Assembly: GCA_024682555.1 (NCBI GenBank)
Contig: JAIKZD010000086.1
Location: 1-34,150, forward strand
Reading direction: 5' to 3'
Source of the DNA: Lachnospiraceae bacterium
GTDB lineage: Bacteria > Bacillota > Clostridia > Lachnospirales > Lachnospiraceae
DNA length: 34,150 bases
A program made the translations under genes and the position numbers. Shown in pieces: positions 1 through 7,315 of the stretch. Position 1 is the stretch's first letter, and every line of letters begins with the position of its first letter. Under the pieces are notes generated by a model. That model did no database searches. It was not told the origin of the DNA and worked only from the letters and a program-made list of their open reading frames with translations.

Positions 1-2186
1 TGGAAGAGATCCTGAGCTCCGTAGAGCAGTCCGTGGAAACCATCTGTAATTATGCGGAAAAAAGGGCCGAAACCCATAAGGACTTTCTGACCGATGAGGC
101 CGATCGCAATCGTTTCAACTATGATGTCTCCGAACTTGGTAAAAGCATAGCCGAGACCACTCCCGGCGCCATATCCGTGTATCTCAGATATAATCCCGAG
201 GAATTCAGTCCCACCGAAGGATTCTGGTACACCATCAATTTTGAGGACGGATCCTGGGATCACACCGAGCCTACTGATATCAGCCTGTATGATAAGGACG
301 ATATTGAGCATGTCGGATGGTATTACATTCCCGTGGAAGCCGGAAAACCCATATGGATGGATCCCTATTTCAACCGGAATCTCGGTATCGACATGATATC
401 TTACATAATTCCCTACTTCCATAACGGCCATACCGTCGGGGTGATCGGCATGGACATAGACATAAGCATGTTACGGGATTTTGTCGCAAATATAAAACTG
501 TACGACAGCGGACGTGCATATCTGGTATCTTCCCAGGGAGATATAATCTTCCACTTTGATTATCCCGACGGAGTACGAAGCAGTGATCTTACGGAAAACC
601 TGATGCCCTTTGTCAACAGCACACTGAACACGCCTGTTGACGAGGTAAGAACCGTTACCGGAATAGACGGTATATCCAGCAAGGTCCTGAAAAAAAGACT
701 GAGAAACGGAATGATCCTCGGCATGAATGCTACCGTTGGTGAGATCAACGTCCCTCAAAGCACTCTTACAAAAAATCTTCTATGGATATCTCTCTTCATA
801 CTCGTTCTTGCCATAGCGGTCTGCCTTGTCTTTATCCGAAGCGTTACAGCTCCGCTAAAACGTATGACAAGGATAGCGGAACATTATGCGGACGGAGATT
901 ATTCTGAGAATATAACCACGGACAGCGCCGATGAGATCGGCACACTGTCAAGATCCCTGCAGAGCATGTCGACCTCCCTGAAAAACCAGATCGAGATAGC
1001 CGATACGGCCAACAGATCAAAAAGCATCTTCCTTGCAAACATGTCCCATGAGATAAGGACTCCGATAAATGCTATCTTAGGCTTTGACGAAATGATACTG
1101 CGCGAGAGCAAGGAAAAGGAAACTCTTGTATATGCGTCAAACATCAAAAACGGCGGTCAGACCCTCCTTGCTCTGGTCAATGAGATCCTGGATTTTTCAA
1201 AAATCGAATCCGGTAAACTCGAGATAGTTCCGGTCGAATATGAACCCGCCATTCTGATAAGCGATATGATCGATATGATAGAATTCCGGGCAGGTGAAAA
1301 GAAACTTGAGATAATCCATAACATAGATCCTTCGATCCCTTCGGGGCTGCTTGGCGATGATATCAGACTCAGAGAGATATTCACAAACCTATTAACCAAC
1401 GCGGTGAAGTATACCGAGAAAGGCAGCATTACCCTGACCGTTAAAAAACTGTCTGCGGATGATCACAAGGTCCGTCTGCATGTTTCGGTAAAGGATACCG
1501 GCATCGGGATCCGGAAAGAAGATACGGCTCATCTGTGGGATTCCTTCCGCAGACTTGACGAAAAGAACAATCGCGGAATAGAGGGAACCGGCCTCGGACT
1601 TGCGATCACACATAAATATATCGAACTTATGGGAAGCGAGCTCCTGCTTGACAGTACCTATGGACAGGGTTCCGATTTTCATTTTGACCTTGATCAGGAG
1701 ATAACCAACCCCGAACCTGTCGGAGATTTTGAAAAAATAAGGGAAGGCCGGCACAGGTCGGTAGATATCTACAGGGAAGGTTTTGAGGCCCCCGATGCGC
1801 ATATACTCATTGTTGATGACGTTAAGGTAAACCTTGCCATCATCAAGGGCCTGTTAAAAAATTCTCTTATAAACATCGATACCGCAATGAGCGGCCGGGA
1901 AGCGATCGAAAAAATGCGAAAAAATACCTATGATATCGTTTTTCTGGATCATATGATGCCCGAAATGGACGGTATCGAGACTCTGTCGCTTATCAAGGCC
2001 GATCCCGACATACACAGCGAAAACATACCCATCATCGCTCTTACCGCAAATGCACTCTCGGATGCACAGAAGATGTATGCGGAAAGCGGATTCACCGATT
2101 ATCTGAGTAAGCCCGTCGTTCCCTCATTTCTTGAGGAAATGCTCATCAGATATCTGCCGGATGATAAGCTCATTAAAAAAGAATAG
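1..2186 (+). CDS. Hybrid sensor histidine kinase (dCache-HAMP-HisKA-HATPase-REC), 5' truncated
   Basis: This is a membrane sensor that autophosphorylates on His and passes phosphate to its own receiver domain. The frame is open to the left edge (codons begin at base 3), so the first transmembrane helix and true start lie outside; a GTG at 33 is only the first in-window start codon. Counting from that GTG: extracellular dCache-like sensor about 1-245 (GVIGMDIDISML near the end of the PAS-like fold), transmembrane helix about 248-270, HAMP about 271-325, HisKA H-box NMSHEIRTP with H339, HATPase G boxes DTGIGI and GTGLGL, and a C-terminal receiver with acidic pair D595/D596, phosphoacceptor D639 (FLDHMMPEMDG) and K693. 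All catalytic residues are present. There is no DNA-binding output and no linked response regulator in the window, so the signal and target are unknown. It is convergent with the cstA operon. Confidence 0.93.
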   Translation, partial: EEILSSVEQSVETICNYAEKRAETHKDFLTDEADRNRFNYDVSELGKSIAETTPGAISVYLRYNPEEFSPTEGFWYTINFEDGSWDHTEPTDISLYDKDDIEHVGWYYIPVEAGKPIWMDPYFNRNLGIDMISYIIPYFHNGHTVGVIGMDIDISMLRDFVANIKLYDSGRAYLVSSQGDIIFHFDYPDGVRSSDLTENLMPFVNSTLNTPVDEVRTVTGIDGISSKVLKKRLRNGMILGMNATVGEINVPQSTLTKNLLWISLFILVLAIAVCLVFIRSVTAPLKRMTRIAEHYADGDYSENITTDSADEIGTLSRSLQSMSTSLKNQIEIADTANRSKSIFLANMSHEIRTPINAILGFDEMILRESKEKETLVYASNIKNGGQTLLALVNEILDFSKIESGKLEIVPVEYEPAILISDMIDMIEFRAGEKKLEIIHNIDPSIPSGLLGDDIRLREIFTNLLTNAVKYTEKGSITLTVKKLSADDHKVRLHVSVKDTGIGIRKEDTAHLWDSFRRLDEKNNRGIEGTGLGLAITHKYIELMGSELLLDSTYGQGSDFHFDLDQEITNPEPVGDFEKIREGRHRSVDIYREGFEAPDAHILIVDDVKVNLAIIKGLLKNSLINIDTAMSGREAIEKMRKNTYDIVFLDHMMPEMDGIETLSLIKADPDIHSENIPIIALTANALSDAQKMYAESGFTDYLSKPVVPSFLEEMLIRYLPDDKLIKKE

Positions 2187-2202
2187 GATCGGAAACGCTG
2201 CG

Positions 2203-2235
2203 AAGAGACAGGATACATTTTGCCTGATCTCTTTT
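2203..2235 (+). terminator. Possible terminator of the sensor kinase gene
   Basis: Arms AAGAG-A-CAGG (2203-2212) and CCTG-AT-CTCTT (2223-2234) can pair with small bulges around a 10-base loop, and the right arm ends in TTTT. It begins 17 bases after the kinase stop. The stem is imperfect, so this is moderate evidence only. Confidence 0.45.
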
Positions 2236-2453
2236 CGGATAATATATGAGTCTTTCTAAAACCCTCCGCTATGAAAATTACAATAACAAATGCCTATATC
2301 TACTATCGTATCTATATCATCACCGGTGATGAACATTACAGGGATTATGCCGAATTCATCCATAATAATTCAAGAAATTCTTCCCTGACGTCTGACTGAA
2401 CTTTCGGAAGTGTATTTACCTGTCCTGTTTAGGTTCAGAACAGGGATATATGT

Positions 2454-2494
2454 AAAAAACACCGGAGGAGGGTTTACCCTGATCCGGTGTTTTT
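2454..2494 (-). terminator. Intrinsic terminator of the cstA operon
   Basis: There is a perfect 11-bp inverted repeat, AAAACACCGGA (2456-2466) with TCCGGTGTTTT (2483-2493). Read on the minus strand, the stem is followed by a run of T (complement of 2454-2459). It lies about 57 bases past the cstA stop. The flanking A and T runs could let it work in both directions. Confidence 0.8.
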
Positions 2495-2550
2495 CTGTTA
2501 AAGCTTTCTTTAGCCCTTTTCAGATCAATGCCTGTTCAGGCTCTTTATTC

Positions 2551-4248
2551 TCAGGCCTTCTTTTCAGCCTGCTTCTTGAAGGTCTGAACACCCTCAATAA
2601 CCAGGATAACGGCAAGAATAGCCATTGCAAGTGCAAAGATGAGCTGGAACCAGTCACCCCATACTGCATCGGGAGTGGTGATGAGCTTGCACTTCTTGAT
2701 GATGGTCATTACAAGGCTTGTAAGCGTTGCACAAAGCATGAATACCATGGGGATGAAGAACATCTTGTTGTTCTTTCCTACTTCGCCGAGCCATGCACAT
2801 ACCGCAAGCAGAGCGATACCTGCAAGCAGCTGGTTGGCTGCACCGAACAGACCCCAGATGGCGCTTAACTTAAGTCCGCCGAGTACACAGCCTATGATAA
2901 CCATGAAAGCCGTACCGAATAAAGGATGAGCAAGAAGCTTACGGATACCCGTTGCATCCTTCCATGTTGCCTCTTCCTTCTTTAAGAAGAGCTCGGAGAA
3001 CATGAAACGTGAAAGTCTTGTTCCTGTATCAAGTGATGTAAGAGCAAATACGGAAACAGCCAGTGTTAACAGAGCATAGATCGTGTTGTATGCGCCTGTT
3101 CCTTCATTGTTGAACATTGAAGCAATACCTGCACCGAATGCAGCCGAAGGAGAACCGAACTCTCCGCCCGTGTATTTCTCAAATACCATACCTACAGCTA
3201 TAAGGGATACGATACCGAGAGCTGACTCGATGAGCATCGAGCCGTAACCGATAGCCTTGGCATCTTTCTCGTTGGCAAGCTGCTTGGATGAAGTTCCTGT
3301 TGAAATAAGTGAATGGAAGCCCGAACATGCACCGCAGGCAACCGTTATGAACAGAGCCGGGAACAGAGGTCCTATGCTTGTTGACATTCCCGTAAATGCA
3401 GGGATGGTAAATGTAGCCTGCTTGGTGAATGCCGAAATAATGATACCGATAACGGCGAGAGCCATCATTGCGTAAAGTAAGAAACTTGAAAGATAGTCTC
3501 TCGGCTGAAGCAGTATCCATACGGGTACAAGTGAAGCAACCGTGATATATATACCGATGAATACGATCCATGCGGTTCTGCCCATTACAAATCCGCACTT
3601 AAGACCGATAACGGTGATGAGGATGATACCGATAACGCCTGCGATGGAAGCGGGAACGGTAGCAACATTCAGCTTGTTGGTAACATAGCCGTAAATAATG
3701 GCCAGTACAATGAACAGTAAGGATATCATTGCGGTAGACTGGTTTCCTGTAGGATTTGCGGCAAATCCGAATCCTTCCTCACTGAAGAATGTACCTGCAA
3801 CGACGTTAACAAAGGATGCAATTACAAGGATCAGAACCAGAAGTGCAAAGATGATGAACAGCTTCTTTGCTCTCTCTCCCATGGTATCCTTAATGATCTC
3901 TCCCAAAGATTTTCCGTCATGACGAACGGATGCAAAAAGTGAACCGAAGTCCTGTAATCCTCCGAAGAAGATACCTCCGATCACGCACCAGAGAAATACC
4001 GGAAGCCATCCGAAAACTGATGCCTGAATAGGTCCGTTGATGGGACCTGCTCCCGCGATGGATGAGAAATGATGGCCCATGAGTACTGCCGGCTTAGCAG
4101 CCACATAGTCAACGCCATCCTCTTTCTCTATAGCAGGAGTCTTTCTTGTTGGATCAATGCCCCACTGCTTTGCAAGCCATGAGCCATATGTGATATAGCC
4201 GATGACCAATAAAACGATAGCGGCAATGATGATAAGTAATGCTGTCAT
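2551..4248 (-). CDS. cstA: Carbon starvation protein CstA family transporter
   Basis: This is a multi-pass inner-membrane transporter of the CstA family (TC 2.A.114), whose characterised members take up peptides or pyruvate. The 565-residue product is hydrophobic throughout. It has the family signature near residues 58-73 (GHHFSSIAGAGPINGPI) and further hallmark stretches such as CGACSGFHSLISTGTSSKQL. It is shorter than E. coli CstA (about 700 residues), as is usual in Firmicutes. The start is supported by AGGAGAGG 6 bases upstream. It is the last gene of a three-gene minus-strand operon, 26 bases after the 164-residue gene, and is followed by a strong terminator. No catabolite-responsive operator was identified. 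Substrate (pyruvate or peptides) cannot be decided from sequence alone. Confidence 0.93.
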   Translation of the reverse strand: MTALLIIIAAIVLLVIGYITYGSWLAKQWGIDPTRKTPAIEKEDGVDYVAAKPAVLMGHHFSSIAGAGPINGPIQASVFGWLPVFLWCVIGGIFFGGLQDFGSLFASVRHDGKSLGEIIKDTMGERAKKLFIIFALLVLILVIASFVNVVAGTFFSEEGFGFAANPTGNQSTAMISLLFIVLAIIYGYVTNKLNVATVPASIAGVIGIILITVIGLKCGFVMGRTAWIVFIGIYITVASLVPVWILLQPRDYLSSFLLYAMMALAVIGIIISAFTKQATFTIPAFTGMSTSIGPLFPALFITVACGACSGFHSLISTGTSSKQLANEKDAKAIGYGSMLIESALGIVSLIAVGMVFEKYTGGEFGSPSAAFGAGIASMFNNEGTGAYNTIYALLTLAVSVFALTSLDTGTRLSRFMFSELFLKKEEATWKDATGIRKLLAHPLFGTAFMVIIGCVLGGLKLSAIWGLFGAANQLLAGIALLAVCAWLGEVGKNNKMFFIPMVFMLCATLTSLVMTIIKKCKLITTPDAVWGDWFQLIFALAMAILAVILVIEGVQTFKKQAEKKA

Positions 4249-4274
4249 TTTTTCCTCTCCTTTGCTATGAATTA

Positions 4275-4769
4275 TTACTTATATATTTCCATAACGAGGC
4301 GTTTCAGATCTCCCCCGAGCCGGTTGGTTACTACCCGTCCCGCAGGCGCCTCGATTACGGCTGCCTTATATCTCCCAAAGCCCCAGAGTCCGAGCTTATA
4401 GGATTTCGAATGTTTAAGCTTCTTTATGAGCCCTGCCGTTTCTTCATCAAGTTCATTTACTATGATCAGAAGAGTGACGTCGGTACTCTTGTGTGTCGGA
4501 TCCGGAGTCACCCTGTTGATACCCCTGTCCCAGGCTGTGCTGTCAAGCTTTAAGAGCTCATCCCTTTCTATGCTGTCACGCTTTGCGATGAATACAAATT
4601 CATTGGCGGTCATTTCCGAGAGCTTCGCACTCTTCATAAGAAAATACTGTTCCTGTTTTCCGTTAAAGACCGCTTCCGCATCGAAGGGTGCTTCGCATCC
4701 TTCATCGGTAACATTATAATATACTCCGTATGCATCAAGGAGCTTATCAAAAAGGTCATCGCAGTTCAT
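4275..4769 (-). CDS. Unknown protein, 164 aa, upstream of cstA
   Basis: I do not recognise this family. The product is a soluble, mixed alpha/beta-looking protein with no signal peptide or membrane helix. An N-terminal helix (DDLFDKLLDAYGVYYNV) is followed by a charged region. A central hydrophobic strand (VTLLIIVNEL) precedes a basic C-terminal half containing LGLWGFGRYKAAVIE and ending in a predicted helix. It overlaps the upstream 128-residue gene by 4 bases (ATGA), which suggests translational coupling, and sits 26 bases before cstA. Co-transcription suggests a role linked to CstA activity or regulation, but this rests on position only. Confidence 0.8.
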   Translation of the reverse strand: MNCDDLFDKLLDAYGVYYNVTDEGCEAPFDAEAVFNGKQEQYFLMKSAKLSEMTANEFVFIAKRDSIERDELLKLDSTAWDRGINRVTPDPTHKSTDVTLLIIVNELDEETAGLIKKLKHSKSYKLGLWGFGRYKAAVIEAPAGRVVTNRLGGDLKRLVMEIYK

Positions 4770-5152
4770 GAAACAGCCTCTTCTTCGTCACTCTTTGCCG
4801 GAGCGGTATATACACCTTCCGGGTGAGCTGCCTTTATCTCTTCAAGAAGCATCTTTGCCGCCTTTTCCCCGGGAAGCTGGGCCTCTATCAGCTCTTTGTC
4901 GTTCTTACATACTATCAGATACTCAAAAGTCAGATCTCCCTGATCACAGCACATATTTACGTGATATGAACGTACCCTGCGAAAGATCCTGTCAGTATCC
5001 TCATAGGCTATATAATAGGTTTTGAAACCCTTTTTTATAAAAAGATAGTCTCCCGCAACACAAACAATCCCAATCTGATGACCATTATCAAACTGGGATT
5101 TCAAAATATCCTTATCTGCATCCTTTGCCCCGGTAAGAGAATAAAACTTCAT
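4766..5152 (-). CDS. Unknown small protein, 128 aa, first gene of cstA operon
   Basis: The family is not recognised. This small soluble protein has several beta-strand-like stretches (IGIVCVAGDYLFIKKG, FKTYYIAYEDTDRIFRRV, FEYLIVCKND) followed by one amphipathic helix (EKAAKMLLEEIKAAH). That order resembles a compact PH/GRAM-like fold, a guess from pattern only. The acidic tail (about 115-128) looks disordered. The start is supported by AGAGGAGA 7 bases upstream. It overlaps the next gene by 4 bases and leads the operon that ends with cstA. Confidence 0.78.
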   Translation of the reverse strand: MKFYSLTGAKDADKDILKSQFDNGHQIGIVCVAGDYLFIKKGFKTYYIAYEDTDRIFRRVRSYHVNMCCDQGDLTFEYLIVCKNDKELIEAQLPGEKAAKMLLEEIKAAHPEGVYTAPAKSDEEEAVS

Positions 5153-5214
5153 AACAGTCTCCTCTGTCTGGCAGATACAAGATATGGTAACTGCCCGATC
5201 TCAGCTTACAAGCT

Positions 5215-5243
5215 ATTGTATCACAACTTTTGATTTATTAACA
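5215..5243 (-). promoter_or_regulatory. Candidate promoter of the cstA operon
   Basis: On the minus strand, TGTTAA (5238-5243), a 17-base spacer and TACAAT (5215-5220) lie about 62 bases upstream of the first operon gene, in an A/T-rich stretch. The -35 match is weak and the -10 match good. Confidence 0.4.
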
Positions 5244-5362
5244 GTTTTTTTATAAATCTTAAATTTTATTAAATATAACATTATGCATGCATAAAATCAA
5301 GACTCCGGGAATGTACGACGGCACTGCCGACGCTTTATCCCGCCGGAACGGGAGCACGACAG

Positions 5363-5400
5363 AAAAAAGCTGCCGCATAAGATCATGCGGCAGCCTTTTT
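5363..5400 (-). terminator. Intrinsic terminator, two-gene flagellar-like operon
   Basis: There is a perfect 10-bp stem, GCTGCCGCAT (5369-5378) and ATGCGGCAGC (5385-5394), with a 6-base loop. It is flanked by an A run on the left and a T run on the right, so it could act on both strands. It lies 26 bases past the stop of the minus-strand gene ending at 5426. Confidence 0.82.
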
Positions 5401-5425
5401 CATAAGGTTTATTGCTTTTAAACTG

Positions 5426-6064
5426 TTATACCTCTACACCCATGGCTTTGTAATACTCATCAAACAGAGAATTGGTGGCATCAAGGGTATTCTTGCTTAT
5501 CTCCGGGAGTTCCTTGCCCCAGGCATTGGTGGCATCCTTGTAGCCCTGTTCAATGGCATCCTGCATTTCCTTCATCTTATCCGCGTCATCGCCGGCAAGG
5601 GCACTTGCGAAATCAAACAGCCGCTGGGATGTCTGCTTTACACCGAAATATCCGTCCTCCGAAACATCCTCAGCTGCCTGAGCCTTTGCGGCCTCGGAAA
5701 CCGTTGAAAGATCACCGTCCGCAAATACCTTCCAGATGGAATCATCATCCGTTGCAACACCGAAGGCCTTAACCTGATCGCCAAGCATTTCTTTTACAAG
5801 ATTCTTCATCTGTGAAATACGGGCGTCATTGTCAGCCTTAAGCTGTGTGATCAGGGCATCCCTGTCTTCCTTGCTCATCTTATTTATGGAATAGATCTGC
5901 TTGGAAGTATCACTCTCCGTTTCTTCCGATTTTTCGAAAACCGCAGCCACATCGGATATCTGGGAAGCCTTCTCTTCTATCTTTTCGGGCTGTTTTTTGA
6001 TGTCATAACCGGTATCCGTATTGTAATTACCGTTAAGTCCGGCTATCTGTGATATCGTGCTCAT
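5426..6064 (-). CDS. Unknown 212-aa protein, possibly flagellum-associated
   Basis: The family cannot be named with certainty. The protein is soluble, acidic and helix-rich, without cysteine, signal peptide or membrane helix. It has a Ser/Asn-rich N-terminus (MSTISQIAGLNGNYN), a coiled-coil-prone middle (DALITQLKADNDARISQMK) and a C-terminal region (EDGYFGVKQTSQRLFDFA, later AWGKELPEISKNTLDATN) that looks like a conserved clostridial domain. I place the start at the ATG at 6064, because AAGGAGGTG lies 5-6 bases upstream; a GTG nine bases earlier overlaps that site. It follows the FliD-like gene by 44 bases and shares its promoter and terminator. The absence of a Sec signal fits, but does not prove, cytosolic location or flagellar type III export. 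Confidence 0.8.
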   Translation of the reverse strand: MSTISQIAGLNGNYNTDTGYDIKKQPEKIEEKASQISDVAAVFEKSEETESDTSKQIYSINKMSKEDRDALITQLKADNDARISQMKNLVKEMLGDQVKAFGVATDDDSIWKVFADGDLSTVSEAAKAQAAEDVSEDGYFGVKQTSQRLFDFASALAGDDADKMKEMQDAIEQGYKDATNAWGKELPEISKNTLDATNSLFDEYYKAMGVEV

Positions 6065-6108
6065 TAAATACACCTCCTTGTGTTATTTAATTTAAAAACC
6101 ATGAACCA

Positions 6109-6816
6109 TCAGATCTCTGTTGAAAAGCCCTGATAAAGGCTGTCTATGGTCCCGTTGCTTGTGTAGGTATTGCCCCCTGCATTAGCTGCGGCTCTTGATA
6201 TGGCCGAAGCCTTGGAGCTTACCTGGTCCGCCAATGAGTTCGGATTGCTGAACAGCACCTTAAGAGTGGAAATATCCGCTTTCTTAAGTTCCTCTTCATC
6301 AACGCTTAATTTGTTGTCGGCACCTGTAGAGATGCCCGCTTTCGAGAGCAGGTTGTCAAACTTGCCCATGTTTCCTACCATCCAGCCCGCATTTAACAAC
6401 ACGCCTTTTGTATCGGAGCTTACCGAAGAATCAAGGGTCTTGTTATACGCATCGGCAAAACCTTTTACGGCTTTTGTGATGGCATCCCAGTCGTAATCTT
6501 CGGTCTTTGTCTCTTCCCCTGTGGCTTCGTCAGTCTTCGTGATGGTCTTCTTCTCCCACAGGCTCTTAGAAGTAAGGGCATCTGCGGCAGTTTTCAGAGA
6601 ATCGGAATCAGAGCGGATCGAAGACAATTTTGTATCACTGTCCTTTGCTTCGCTCTGTGATTCAGCCTTCTGATTGGCATAATAAGATTTGGCAAGCTTT
6701 GCATAGCTTCCGTTTTTGACCGAAGCATACTCGCTCAAACTTATGGTGCCGTAAACAGACGTGTCAGGTTTGTTAGAGGACGGCATTCCCAACATACTGT
6801 TGATACTGAACGACAT
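6109..6816 (-). CDS. FliD C-terminal-like short protein
   Basis: The 235-residue protein carries a stretch typical of the C-terminal core of FliD, the flagellar filament cap: LLSKAGISTGADNKLSVDEE then LKVLFSNPNSLADQVSSKAS (about 157-203). FliD proteins are normally 400 residues or more; the D2/D3 region and usual N-terminal half are missing here, so this is not an ordinary cap protein. The rest is Ser/Lys/Asp-rich and helical with no signal peptide. The start is supported by AAGGAGG 8 bases upstream. It is the first gene of a two-gene operon whose promoter carries a sigma28-like -10 element. A flagellar or surface-filament accessory role is inferred; no other flagellar gene lies in the window. 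Confidence 0.8.
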   Translation of the reverse strand: MSFSINSMLGMPSSNKPDTSVYGTISLSEYASVKNGSYAKLAKSYYANQKAESQSEAKDSDTKLSSIRSDSDSLKTAADALTSKSLWEKKTITKTDEATGEETKTEDYDWDAITKAVKGFADAYNKTLDSSVSSDTKGVLLNAGWMVGNMGKFDNLLSKAGISTGADNKLSVDEEELKKADISTLKVLFSNPNSLADQVSSKASAISRAAANAGGNTYTSNGTIDSLYQGFSTEI

Positions 6817-6889
6817 TTTTCTACCTCCTTGTAATATTTTTAGAAATCCGTTTCTTCATACAGGCATAAACATCCACCTATACACATAT

Positions 6890-6918
6890 ATTATCGGCCG
6901 AAATACGCAAAAAGTCAA
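6890..6918 (-). promoter_or_regulatory. Promoter with overlapping sigmaA and sigma28-like elements
   Basis: On the minus strand, TTGACT (6913-6918), a 17-base spacer and GATAAT (6890-6895) form a good sigmaA promoter. The octamer GCCGATAA (6891-6898), the textbook sigma28 -10 sequence, overlaps its -10. The matching sigma28 -35 (TAAA) is poor: TGAC at the right distance. Predicted RNA start is near 6883, giving a leader of about 67 bases. Confidence 0.6.
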
Positions 6919-6933
6919 TATGCAATGAGCAAA

Positions 6934-6968
6934 ACCCGGATCCGATAAAGATCCGGGTCTTGTTTTTT
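6934..6968. terminator. Terminator after the double-glycine peptide gene
   Basis: A 9-bp stem, ACCCGGATC (6934-6942) with GATCCGGGT (6950-6958), has a 7-base loop. On the minus strand it follows the peptide gene ending at 7015 and is trailed by TTTTG; on the plus strand it is followed by CTTGTTTTTT. It sits just upstream of the FliD-like operon promoter and insulates the two units. Confidence 0.72.
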
Positions 6969-7014
6969 AACAAACTGTTTTCAGTATGGGAATCACAACC
7001 CTGAAGGGATCGGA

Positions 7015-7233
7015 TCAATTGTCGATCTCACTGACAGTTTCACCGCAGTTTCGGCATTTTAACTGACCGTGGCCAAAGCTGTCAAAAAGCTGCATGGTAC
7101 CCTTGCATTTTTCGCTTTTGCAGATACGCTGTATGGCTCTTACGGCTCCGTCATCAACTCCGAAAGGGTTTCCGGTCCCGCCGTTTACCTTATTGAGTTC
7201 TTCTTCCCTCATGGATTTTATTCCTTTCATCAT
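7015..7233 (-). CDS. Double-glycine-leader peptide with four-cysteine zinc-ribbon-like core
   Basis: This is a short peptide of 72 residues. Its first 19 residues look like a bacteriocin-type leader: MREEELNKVNGG ends in Gly-Gly, with hydrophobic residues at -4 (V), -7 (L) and -12 (M) and Glu at -8, as in substrates of C39-peptidase exporters. The predicted core begins TGNPFG and contains CKSEKC then CRNC, a C-x4-C...C-x2-C pattern like a small zinc ribbon. I start it at the ATG at 7233: GGGAG lies 7 bases upstream, while an upstream ATG at 7239 is too close to that site and one at 7266 lies near the predicted RNA start. No C39 exporter or modification enzyme is visible nearby. It could be a secreted signal or bacteriocin, or a cytosolic zinc-ribbon protein whose leader resemblance is accidental. 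Confidence 0.72.
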   Translation of the reverse strand: MMKGIKSMREEELNKVNGGTGNPFGVDDGAVRAIQRICKSEKCKGTMQLFDSFGHGQLKCRNCGETVSEIDN

Positions 7234-7269
7234 TGTCATTCTCCCTTCTGCACCATCCCGGTTCATATT

Positions 7270-7275
7270 ATTATA
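7270..7275 (-). promoter_or_regulatory. Candidate -10 element for the peptide gene
   Basis: TATAAT on the minus strand (ATTATA at 7270-7275) lies 36 bases upstream of the chosen start at 7233. No good -35 is found at 17 bases, so support is limited. If used, RNA would begin near 7263. Confidence 0.35.
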
Positions 7276-7315
7276 CGAACAAAGATCCTACCGGGCAGAA
7301 AATATCCGGATGATA

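Larger units (their letters stand above)
2187..2550. other. Convergent intergenic region, 364 bp
   Basis: This gap separates the convergent kinase and cstA genes. It holds a possible kinase terminator (2203-2235), a 6-bp hairpin CCTGTT/AACAGG at 2424-2444, and the strong cstA terminator at 2454-2494. A 42-codon open frame at 2271-2399 (+) starts with ATG but has no ribosome binding site and no recognisable family, so I do not call it a gene. Nothing else is apparent. Confidence 0.6.

Noticed and set aside
2271-2399. 42-codon ATG-initiated open frame on the plus strand
   Set aside because: No ribosome binding site, no recognisable family, A/T-rich intergenic context; could occur by chance.
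2410-2868. 152-codon open frame on the plus strand
   Set aside because: Mostly antisense to cstA and includes the terminator; amino-acid makeup is not protein-like.
5290-5345. Short GC-rich dyad CGGCA-C-TGCCG upstream of the cstA operon
   Set aside because: A one-base loop cannot form a hairpin, and the dyad is too short to argue for an operator.
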